A model generated the notes under the pieces. The model was not told where the DNA came from, ran no database searches, and worked only from the letters and a program-made list of their open reading frames with translations. From Nitrospira sp. (lineage in GTDB: Bacteria; Nitrospirota; Nitrospiria; Nitrospirales; Nitrospiraceae): a DNA stretch of 64,000 nucleotides. The DNA lies in assembly GCA_024998565.1 (NCBI GenBank), contig JACOEM010000004.1, positions 62,001-126,000 on the forward strand, read 5' to 3'. A program made the position numbers and the translations under genes. This document shows positions 33,819 through 40,655 of the stretch, in pieces. Position 1 is the stretch's first letter. The number at the start of each line of letters is the position of its first letter.

Positions 33819-35372
33819 ATGAACGCGCCTGTCCAAAGCTTGGTCCTGCCGGATGACGAACACAACCGGCGGTTGGTGGAGAATGTGCACCCCTCCGGCT
33901 GGGCGAATCCCGAGCCTCTCGGTCGCTACAACATGGTTGTAGTCGGCGCCGGCACTGCGGGGCTGATCACGGCGGTGGTGGCGGCGGGTTTGGGCGCAAA
34001 GGTCGCGCTGATCGAACGCCATCTGATGGGAGGCGATTGCCTGAACGTCGGATGCGTGCCCTCCAAGGCCCTGATTCGTGCGGCCAATGCTTGGGCGCAG
34101 TTGCGGGATGCCTCGGTCTTCGGGCTGCATCTCCCGCCGGGGGTGACTCGTGACTTCGGTGCGGTAATGGCCAGGATGCGAAAATTGCGCGCCGGGATCA
34201 GCCATGTGGATTCGGCTCATCGCTACACGTCGCTGGGGGTCGATGTCTATATCGGGCAGGCTCGCTTCACTGGCCGGGATGCCGTGGCGGTGGAGGGCCC
34301 ATCGGGAAATCGGACGCTGACTTTCGTCAATGCGGCAGTCTGTACCGGGGCAAGGGCTTCGGCGCCGGCCATCCCTGGGTTGGCAGAGGCGGGATACCTC
34401 ACCAATGAAACGGTGTTTTCGCTGACGGAGTTGCCGGCGCGTCTCGCCGTGATCGGCGCGGGTCCGATCGGGTGTGAACTGGCGCAGGCCTTCGCACGCT
34501 TCGGGAGCGAGGTATCACTCATTGAAGCGATGCACGGCATCATGCCGAATGAGGATCGGGACGCAGCGGAGGTGGTGCAGCAGTCCATGACGCGGGACGG
34601 TGTCAGGCTACTTTGTTGCGGGAAGGATCTAAAAGTGGAGCGAACGGCCGCCGGAAAGCGGCTCCTGCTCGATTCGCACGGCCGGCACTACGATCTCACG
34701 GTGGACGAAATTCTGGTCGGCGTGGGGCGTACCCCGAATGTCGATGGGCTGGGGTTGGAGACGATCGGGGTTGAGTATGACAAAACCGGCGTGAAAGTGA
34801 ACGATCGCCTCCAGACTACGAACTCGAGGATTTACGCCGCCGGCGACATCTGTTCCCGGTACAAATTCACCCATGCCGCGGATGCGATGGCGCAGATCGT
34901 CATTCAAAATGCATTGTTCCCGCATCCCTTCGGGCTGGGGTATGCCAGCATGGAGTCGCTGATCATGCCTTGGTGTACGTTCACCGAGCCCGAGATCGCT
35001 CATGTCGGCCTCTACGAAGCGGATGCCAAAAAGAAGGGCTTGGAGATCGAAACCTATACCTACAAACTCAGTGAGGTGGATCGAGCCATCCTGGATGGTG
35101 AGCAAGAAGGGTTTGCCCGCATCCATATTCGAAAAGGCACCGACACTATTCTCGGGGCCACGATTGTGGCGGCACATGCCGGTGACTTGATCGGAGAATT
35201 TTCGGTGGCGATGAAGGCCGGTGCCGGTGCCAAAACGATCGCTGCCACGATCCATCCGTATCCCACCCGGGCGGAAGTCAACAAGAAGGTCGTCAACCTC
35301 TGGCGCAAGGCGCACTTTACCGCGCGGAGCAAGATGCTGTTAACGAGGCTCTTTGCCTGGTTGAGGCGATGA
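33819..35372 (+). CDS. FAD-dependent pyridine-nucleotide disulfide oxidoreductase (MerA/Lpd-like)
   Basis: A 517-residue flavoenzyme. FAD-binding GAGTAG near 43, redox-active CLNVGC (Cys74, Cys79), NAD(P)-binding GAGPIG near 300, FAD motif YAAGDIC, and the dimer-domain IHPYPTRAE that supplies the catalytic His. It resembles mercuric reductase and lipoamide dehydrogenase but lacks the N-terminal metal-binding domain and the vicinal C-terminal Cys pair of MerA, so mercury reduction is unlikely. It overlaps the DUF3047 gene. The ORF extends upstream to 33570 but homology starts at 33819. Confidence 0.92.
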   Translation: MNAPVQSLVLPDDEHNRRLVENVHPSGWANPEPLGRYNMVVVGAGTAGLITAVVAAGLGAKVALIERHLMGGDCLNVGCVPSKALIRAANAWAQLRDASVFGLHLPPGVTRDFGAVMARMRKLRAGISHVDSAHRYTSLGVDVYIGQARFTGRDAVAVEGPSGNRTLTFVNAAVCTGARASAPAIPGLAEAGYLTNETVFSLTELPARLAVIGAGPIGCELAQAFARFGSEVSLIEAMHGIMPNEDRDAAEVVQQSMTRDGVRLLCCGKDLKVERTAAGKRLLLDSHGRHYDLTVDEILVGVGRTPNVDGLGLETIGVEYDKTGVKVNDRLQTTNSRIYAAGDICSRYKFTHAADAMAQIVIQNALFPHPFGLGYASMESLIMPWCTFTEPEIAHVGLYEADAKKKGLEIETYTYKLSEVDRAILDGEQEGFARIHIRKGTDTILGATIVAAHAGDLIGEFSVAMKAGAGAKTIAATIHPYPTRAEVNKKVVNLWRKAHFTARSKMLLTRLFAWLRR

Positions 35373-36118
35373 GGGGACAGGTGATGCGGCTCGGGATTGG
35401 CCTGCTCCTGTGCTTGTCGGGCGCTGCGATCGCCGCACATGCGCAGGGCTCTATGAAGCTGGAGGTCGGACAGTTTTCGATCGCTACTGAAGGCGTCACG
35501 TTGCCCGAGGGATGGACACCGTTGACGTTTAAGAAGATCGAACGGCACACAAGATATGAGGTGGTGAAGGACGGGCCGGTTTCCGTGGTGAAGGCTGTGA
35601 GCGAGGCATCTGCCTCAGGCCTGACGAAAGCCGTGGCGATTGATCCGCATGAATATCCGATTGTGCGCTGGCGATGGAAGGTGGAGAATCTGCTGCAAAA
35701 GGGCAGTGTGAACCGCAAGGACGGTGATGACTATCCGGCACGGCTTTACATTACCTTTGCCTATGAGCCGGACAAGGTAAGTTTTGGAAGAAAGCTGAAA
35801 TACAAGGCCGGTCGGGCGCTGTTCGGAGATATTCCGATCGGCGCCTTGAACTACATCTGGGACGGCAAGAGCCCGGTCGGGACGGTGGTGGACAATGCCT
35901 TTACCGACTTTGCGAAGATGATTGTGGTGGAGAGCGGGCCGCAGCGCATCGGCACGTGGGTCGAGGAAGAGCGCAATGTGTATGAAGATTATCGAGTGGC
36001 CTTCGGCGAAGAGCCGCCGGCGATCAGCGGCGTCGCGATTATGAGCGATACGGATAACACGAAGGAACGGGCCGTGGCCTATTACGGTGACATCGTCTTC
36101 GTCAAGGCGTTGAAGTGA
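35369..36118 (+). CDS. DUF3047 family secreted protein
   Basis: A 249-residue protein with signal peptide (MRLGIGLLLCLSG... cleaved after AHA). The DUF3047 domain fills the rest: GWTPLTFKKIERHTRYEVV, the YPIVRWRWKVEN motif, DYPARLYITFAYEP, and AIMSDTDNT with YYGDIVF at the end; a galactose-binding-like beta fold is likely. The ATG at 35369 overlaps the previous stop; ATG 35384, behind GAGGGG, is an equally good start. The family often travels with TVP38 and flavoenzyme genes, as here. Function unknown. Confidence 0.85.
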   Translation: MRGQVMRLGIGLLLCLSGAAIAAHAQGSMKLEVGQFSIATEGVTLPEGWTPLTFKKIERHTRYEVVKDGPVSVVKAVSEASASGLTKAVAIDPHEYPIVRWRWKVENLLQKGSVNRKDGDDYPARLYITFAYEPDKVSFGRKLKYKAGRALFGDIPIGALNYIWDGKSPVGTVVDNAFTDFAKMIVVESGPQRIGTWVEEERNVYEDYRVAFGEEPPAISGVAIMSDTDNTKERAVAYYGDIVFVKALK

Positions 36119-36154
36119 CGAGGAGGGGGAACTGCTGGAACTGAGAAAGGCGGG

Positions 36155-36181
36155 GAGGCCGACCTGTGCAGGGTCGGCCTC
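36155..36181. terminator. 10-bp hairpin between convergent genes
   Basis: GAGGCCGACC (36155-36164) and GGTCGGCCTC (36172-36181) pair perfectly around a 7-base loop, 37 bases after the DUF3047 stop and before the convergent 36226 gene end. Bidirectional terminator is likely, although no U-run follows. Confidence 0.5.
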
Positions 36182-36225
36182 TCCAGGACACCGGCGAGCT
36201 GATGCGGGTTCGCAGAGTCAACGGG

Positions 36226-36639
36226 TTATTGAACTGAATTTGCGAAGCCACCGTGGGTGATTTCAGCCCGAATGGTGTCGCCCACTTTCTTGTTACCCCG
36301 GAGGTGCTTGGTTCCCTGTCCGACATGCACCTTCATTTGGCTGCCATCGAAGTCTTCGACTGTGTACGTCTCGCCGTGAATTTCTTTGACGGTGCCGCCC
36401 ACGGTCTTCCATGCGACTCCGGGTTTGGAGTCATGTTGCCCGGGTTTCGGAGCCGGGGGTTGCTCAGGGACTGATCCCAACAGTGAGGCAGCCGCGGCTG
36501 CCGAGGTGGTGGTCGCATGGTTCGAATGTTTGCCGGCCTTCTCCTTGTCCTTTGCCGATGCCGGAGCCACGACAAAAGCGACGGTGGCGAGGGTGGCCGC
36601 GGCGATGGTGAGTATCGAAGCCTGGAGCTTGGTGTTCAT
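36226..36639 (-). CDS. secreted small protein, unknown function
   Basis: A 137-residue protein with GGGAGGA upstream and a signal peptide ending at APASA (about residue 29). A low-complexity Ala/Ser/Pro/Lys spacer (30-75) is followed by a compact beta domain (about 78-130): VGGTVKEIHGETYTVEDFDG, then VHVGQGTKHLRG and VGDTIRAEIT. This is a small OB-like barrel pattern seen in other periplasmic proteins of unknown role. No Cys. Confidence 0.72.
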   Translation of the reverse strand: MNTKLQASILTIAAATLATVAFVVAPASAKDKEKAGKHSNHATTTSAAAAASLLGSVPEQPPAPKPGQHDSKPGVAWKTVGGTVKEIHGETYTVEDFDGSQMKVHVGQGTKHLRGNKKVGDTIRAEITHGGFANSVQ

Positions 36640-36839
36640 AACAATCCTCCCTGGGATGAGTCAGGCTGCAGTGTCGAGAGTCATTCAGCAAACCGTATGC
36701 CTGGAAACCGGTTGCCTGCAGTGCCGAATCGCCTGGATTGGTGCCGATTGTGTCGCGTTGTGCTGAGTCGGATGAGGTGGAGCCGGAGGAAAATGGCAAC
36801 AGGTGTTCAAATGTGGTCAGGCCGACCGGGGAATCCACG

Positions 36840-37838
36840 ATGACGAGGAAGCCCCCGCTGGCCATGATTGCCGACTGTGCCCGGCCGTTGGCAAATCTCT
36901 TACGGGGGCGGCCGGTCCTCGCCACGTTTCAGGTGACCCTGCGTTGTAACTCCGCCTGTGGCTACTGCGATCTTCCTCTGAACCAGGGACGGTATGAACT
37001 GACGCGAGAGGAGATCCGGGGCATCTTTGGACAGCTCTATACCGAAGGCATCAGGTTCGTGCTTGTTCAGGGGGGTGAGCCGCTCCTACGCACGGACCTC
37101 GTCGACATTCTGTCGGATCTTTCCTCGTTGGGGTTGCAGGTGACCGTGATCACCAATGGGACCAGGCTGACTCCTGACCTTGTTGCGCAGTGTGCTTCGT
37201 TGCGCTTACCGGTGTCGATCAGTCTGGACACGCTCGATCGTGCTCGCTACCGACAGATACGCGGGGCCGATCAGTTGCCTCAAGTCCTGTCCGGACTCAA
37301 TCTCTTGGCACGGTATCCCTTCCCTAAATTCCTTACCTGCATCGTGAGCGAAGCCAATCGCGACGAGGTGCCGGACGTCGTGCGATTCGCACGGCGGCAC
37401 GGTTTCATTCCCGTGGTGGGAGCCTACCACTGGAACGTGGGCCTTTACGGCAAAGAGGATTCTGCGTTGATGTACGATCGTTCGGCAGCGATCCGTGTGT
37501 TCGAACAGCTGTTGAAGGAAGACCTGATCCCTCCCGGGTATTTTCGACACTTCGTCAAGGACAGCGCCGTCTGGTTGCGGGGAGAACGGCTCGAGCCCTG
37601 TGACGCCGGCCGGTATAGCATTGCCATCGATGCGTCCGGCCAGGTCTCAGCCTGCTTGGCGATGCCGGCGGTGGGGAACCTGCGCGAGGTGCCCTACCGG
37701 GAGATCCTCGGTCGCTTCGACCGGAGCCAGATTCAAGCCTGTTCAGATGGGTCCTCATGCAACCGTCTCGATGGGCGCGTGGTGGGGACGATCCTGAGAC
37801 ATCCGATCACGGCATGGCGGACTCCGGTGCGGTTTTAA
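36840..37838 (+). CDS. radical SAM enzyme with SPASM-like tail
   Basis: A 332-residue enzyme. The 4Fe-4S motif is CNSACGYC (Cys36, Cys40, Cys43); GGEP-like QGGEPLLR binds SAM, and ISLDTLDRARYRQIRG is typical of the MoaA/PqqE/BtrN subgroup. The C-terminal part has four extra Cys (PCDAG, SACLAM, CSDGSSCN), suggesting a second cluster as in SPASM or twitch domains. Such enzymes modify peptides, sugars or arsenic compounds. It is the first gene of a tight four-gene operon with DUF547, a ferritin-like protein and a glycosyltransferase. Start 36840 fits homology; GGGGA lies upstream. Confidence 0.88.
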   Translation: MTRKPPLAMIADCARPLANLLRGRPVLATFQVTLRCNSACGYCDLPLNQGRYELTREEIRGIFGQLYTEGIRFVLVQGGEPLLRTDLVDILSDLSSLGLQVTVITNGTRLTPDLVAQCASLRLPVSISLDTLDRARYRQIRGADQLPQVLSGLNLLARYPFPKFLTCIVSEANRDEVPDVVRFARRHGFIPVVGAYHWNVGLYGKEDSALMYDRSAAIRVFEQLLKEDLIPPGYFRHFVKDSAVWLRGERLEPCDAGRYSIAIDASGQVSACLAMPAVGNLREVPYREILGRFDRSQIQACSDGSSCNRLDGRVVGTILRHPITAWRTPVRF

Positions 37839-37851
37839 TAGGAGAGAGATT

Positions 37852-38628
37852 GTGATGCGAAATTTCCTGATCGGAGCGCTGATGATCGTGCTGGGGGGCT
37901 GTTCGACGGTACCGACCTCTTTTACCCCCTCAGACCCGCTCCCGCCGGAGCAAGTGTCTCATCGGTTGTGGCAGGAACTACTGAGCGTGGATGTCCGTGA
38001 CGGCGTAGTTGATTACCCGGCCATTCGCCGCCAGGGGCGGCTTCCGCCCTATGTCGCGTTGTTGAATCGAGTGGATCCGGGCGGTTTGTCGGCGGAAGAC
38101 CGGCTGGCGTTCTGGATCAATGCGTACAATGCCTTTGCCGTCACGGGTATTCTGGAGGGGTATTCTCCGGACACGTTGTTCGGCCGATACCGGTACTTTA
38201 TCGCGCGGGAGTACTCTGTTGGTGGACAGCCGGTGAACCTCTACAATCTTGAGCGGGAGATTCTTATCGCCCAGTTTCACGAACCACGTGTACATTTTGC
38301 TATCGTCTGTGCTTCAGCCTCCTGCCCGAAACTCCAATCGTGGGCGTTCGAGGGGCAGCACCTCGATGAGCAACTGAATCGGGTCACGAGGGAGTTTGTG
38401 AATGACCCGTTGCGCAACCGGTTTGATCGATCGAGAAAAGTGGCCTCGTTGTCGATGATTTTCAAATGGTTTGCCAAAGATTTCGAGGCTCGCTCAGGAT
38501 CAATCCTGGCGTATGTCGGGGAGCATGTGCAAGATCCGTCGCTCAAGCAGGATCTTCTGGCCGGCGACTACACCGTGGAGTTTCTCGACTACGATTGGCA
38601 TTTGAATGGACCGCCCCCGCAGTACTGA
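37852..38628 (+). CDS. DUF547 lipoprotein
   Basis: A 258-residue protein, starting with GTG 37852 or ATG 37855 behind AGGAGAGAG. Lipobox LGGC (Cys17). The DUF547 domain is recognised from RLAFWINAYNAFAVTGILE, LYNLEREIL, FAIVCASASCPKLQ and LSMIFKWFAKDF. The domain resembles a papain-like or transglutaminase-like fold with a Cys in the ASCPKL motif; activity has not been assigned. It follows the radical SAM gene by 13 bases and precedes the ferritin-like gene by 11, so it belongs to that operon. Confidence 0.88.
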   Translation: MMRNFLIGALMIVLGGCSTVPTSFTPSDPLPPEQVSHRLWQELLSVDVRDGVVDYPAIRRQGRLPPYVALLNRVDPGGLSAEDRLAFWINAYNAFAVTGILEGYSPDTLFGRYRYFIAREYSVGGQPVNLYNLEREILIAQFHEPRVHFAIVCASASCPKLQSWAFEGQHLDEQLNRVTREFVNDPLRNRFDRSRKVASLSMIFKWFAKDFEARSGSILAYVGEHVQDPSLKQDLLAGDYTVEFLDYDWHLNGPPPQY

Positions 38629-38639
38629 AGGAGTTGTGC

Positions 38640-39275
38640 ATGGTGGTGTTGCCTAGTGAACGAGTCCCCATTGCCCGGCTGCTGACGTTTCTTGAACATG
38701 GCGAAAGGATGGCGCACCTCTGTGCGCAAAGCCAGGCGGCGTTGGCTCCCGACTTGAAGGCGCGCCGTTTTCTCACGACCCAGGCACGTCAGGAGGCGAT
38801 GCATGCGGTAGTGTTTCGTGGCGCCATCGGCTGGCTTGCGCCACGCCACCTCGGCGATGCTCCGTTCCTGCCGGCTCTTGAGGACTATCGCCGGCTTCTC
38901 ACTGAGGCGCTTGAACGTGGCGATTGGCTGGAGAGTATTCTGGCTGAACAGGTGATCCTCGAAGGACTGGGGGAGGCAATTCTGACCCGGATCGAGGGCG
39001 GCCTTGAAAAGCGGCAGGCGCCGTTTCGCCGGTTGCGCCGGGTTTTGCTGCACCAGGAAGAGGCTCATCATGACTTCGGGCGGCGTGTCTTGGAGCGCGC
39101 GATGGTGGACGGACACAGGGAGTTGGAGGCTCTCCGTCTGCGCACGCAGGACTATCTGGCATTGACTGACTCGATGGTGTTGACGCTCTGCGACCTCTTC
39201 GAGACGATCGAGGAAGATGCCTCCGCCTGGGCGGCGGATGTGCGCACCTTCTTGCCCGTTTGGTTGACGGCATGA
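38640..39275 (+). CDS. ferritin-like di-iron helical protein
   Basis: A 211-residue all-helical protein. GAAGGAG precedes ATG 38640. The helices carry possible di-iron ligands in the ferritin pattern: Glu22, Glu52-x-x-His55 (RQEAMH), Glu108/Glu112 (ILEGLGE) and Glu141-x-x-His144 (QEEAHH). This is the E...ExxH...E...ExxH scheme of ferritin-like oxygenases. It may be an oxidase or hydroxylase for the product of the neighbouring radical SAM enzyme. Its stop overlaps the glycosyltransferase start by 4 bases (ATGA). Confidence 0.72.
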   Translation: MVVLPSERVPIARLLTFLEHGERMAHLCAQSQAALAPDLKARRFLTTQARQEAMHAVVFRGAIGWLAPRHLGDAPFLPALEDYRRLLTEALERGDWLESILAEQVILEGLGEAILTRIEGGLEKRQAPFRRLRRVLLHQEEAHHDFGRRVLERAMVDGHRELEALRLRTQDYLALTDSMVLTLCDLFETIEEDASAWAADVRTFLPVWLTA

Positions 39276-39976
39276 TCTCGGTCGTCGTTCCTGCCTATAA
39301 CGAAGAACGTGCATTGCCCGTCACCCTGCGTCATCTCCTCGATCAAGCCGGCGAATATGAAGTCATCGTCGTCGATGGCGGGAGCAGCGATGGCACCTGT
39401 GAGCTGGTTCGGCAATGTTCCCTCAGCTGGCGGCTTCCAATCCCGGCGCCGCTCACACTCGTGACCGCGCGTAAAGGACGGGCTTCCCAGATGAATGCCG
39501 GCGCGAAGCTGGCACGGGGCGAGTGGTTGCTCTTCCTCCATGCCGATACACTGTTGCCGGTCCAGGCACTGAGTCGGCTCAATGCGTTGGAGACGAATCT
39601 TACTATCCAGGCCGGCGGCTTTTGTCACCAATTTTCAGGATCGGATTGGCGGCTTCGACTCATCTCGTGGCTCGATAATTTTCGCTGTGTCAGGAGCCGT
39701 GTCATCTATGGAGATCAAGCGTTATTCGTGCGGAGGGTGTTGTTCGAGCACCTCGGTGGATTCCCCGATCAGCCCATTCTGGAAGATGTGGCGTTCTGTG
39801 AAAAACTGCTGACCGTCACGACACCGATACTCCTATCTCCCCCTGTCGTTACGGATGCCCGCAAGTTTCTCAAGATGGGCGTCTGGCGAAGTTTTGTTCG
39901 CGTGTTGTTGATCATTCTGCACGTGGAGTTCAAGCTGCCCTACCTCCCGCGGGTCTTTTTTCAGGATATTCGCTGA
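39272..39976 (+). CDS. GT2 glycosyltransferase, TIGR04283-like
   Basis: A 234-residue family 2 glycosyltransferase. SVVVPAYNEE opens the nucleotide-binding fold; VVDGGSSDGT and FLHADT carry the metal-binding acids; GGFPDQPILEDVAFCEKL is the acceptor-site loop. The pattern QMNAGAKLARGEWLLFLHADT and GDQALFVRR is that of the TIGR04283 group, which is found in arsenosugar-type clusters. No TM helices until a hydrophobic C-terminus (VLLIILHVEF). Last gene of the radical SAM operon, coupled to the ferritin-like gene. The sugar and acceptor are unknown. Confidence 0.87.
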   Translation: MISVVVPAYNEERALPVTLRHLLDQAGEYEVIVVDGGSSDGTCELVRQCSLSWRLPIPAPLTLVTARKGRASQMNAGAKLARGEWLLFLHADTLLPVQALSRLNALETNLTIQAGGFCHQFSGSDWRLRLISWLDNFRCVRSRVIYGDQALFVRRVLFEHLGGFPDQPILEDVAFCEKLLTVTTPILLSPPVVTDARKFLKMGVWRSFVRVLLIILHVEFKLPYLPRVFFQDIR

Positions 39977-40116
39977 TCTCTGGTTCATCGTGCATAACTT
40001 GCTGTGGCGTCATTTCACGGAGGTCTTTGGAAACCGCCATTTCGATTGTCAACCAGCCGGCGTCCTTGTACGTTGGAGCGGATGACAGTGCAGCGGGGGC
40101 AACCAAAGGAGGATGT

Positions 40117-40434
40117 ATGAAGCAGGTGATGTGGGGCGCGGCGTTGTTGTCGGTGTGTGTCACGTCGTTGGTGTTTGCGCAGGCGGAGACGCCCAGGATC
40201 GATCAACGGCAGGCCAATCAGGAGAAACGAATCGACCAGGGGATTGCCAGCGGTCAATTGAATGAACGTGAAGCCAATCGCTTGAACAACCAGCAGGAAC
40301 ACGTCAACAAGATGGAGGACAAGGCGAAATCGGACGGCGTTGTGACGAAGAAAGAACGGGCCCGGATCAATCGCGCGCAGGATCGCACGTCGCGTCATAT
40401 TGCTCGCCAGAAGCACGACCGTCAACAGCGATAA
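40117..40434 (+). CDS. small periplasmic helical protein
   Basis: A 105-residue protein with AAAGGAGG before ATG 40117 and a signal peptide 1-22. The mature part is very rich in Gln, Asn, Arg and Lys and forms helices with repeating phrases (RQANQEKRIDQGIASGQLN, EREANRLNNQQEHV, RARINRAQDRTSRHIARQ). These resemble small EF-hand-free helical repeats found in secreted stress proteins. Highly basic. Function unknown; a strong hairpin follows it. Confidence 0.75.
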   Translation: MKQVMWGAALLSVCVTSLVFAQAETPRIDQRQANQEKRIDQGIASGQLNEREANRLNNQQEHVNKMEDKAKSDGVVTKKERARINRAQDRTSRHIARQKHDRQQR

Positions 40435-40519
40435 ACGATATCACCGATGCCGGGCGTGCCGTCGAGCGACCGGTTCGACCCGGCCAGGCGTCCGCGCTCG
40501 CTCATTCTGTCGAGTAACC

Positions 40520-40554
40520 CCATGCCGTCCACACTGCTTGTGTGGACGGCATGG
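40520..40554. terminator. 15-bp perfect hairpin terminator
   Basis: CCATGCCGTCCACAC (40520-40534) pairs fully with GTGTGGACGGCATGG (40540-40554) around a 5-base loop, followed by TTCCTCTCC. It ends the region behind the 40117 gene and insulates the next promoter. Confidence 0.6.
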
Positions 40555-40640
40555 TTCCTCTCCATCCAATCCTCTCGCTTCGTGCACAGCCTTCCTTCTC
40601 CTCTGTCTCCACTGCGGGACTGAATCGATTCGCTCGATCC

Positions 40641-40649
40641 TGTTAGAAT
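40641..40649 (+). promoter_or_regulatory. extended -10 promoter, leaderless start of DHH-CBS-nucleotidyltransferase
   Basis: TGT-TAGAAT ends 6 bases before the ATG at 40656, so transcription should begin at the A of the start codon. No Shine-Dalgarno is present. Confidence 0.5.
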
Positions 40650-40655
40650 GCCGGC

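Noticed and set aside
33819-35372. mercuric reductase (merA) assignment
   Set aside because: The C-terminal Cys pair and N-terminal metal domain of MerA are absent and no mer genes are nearby.
39930-40163. 77-residue minus-strand frame between the glycosyltransferase and the 40117 gene
   Set aside because: Overlaps two better genes, no clear ribosome site, mixed composition.
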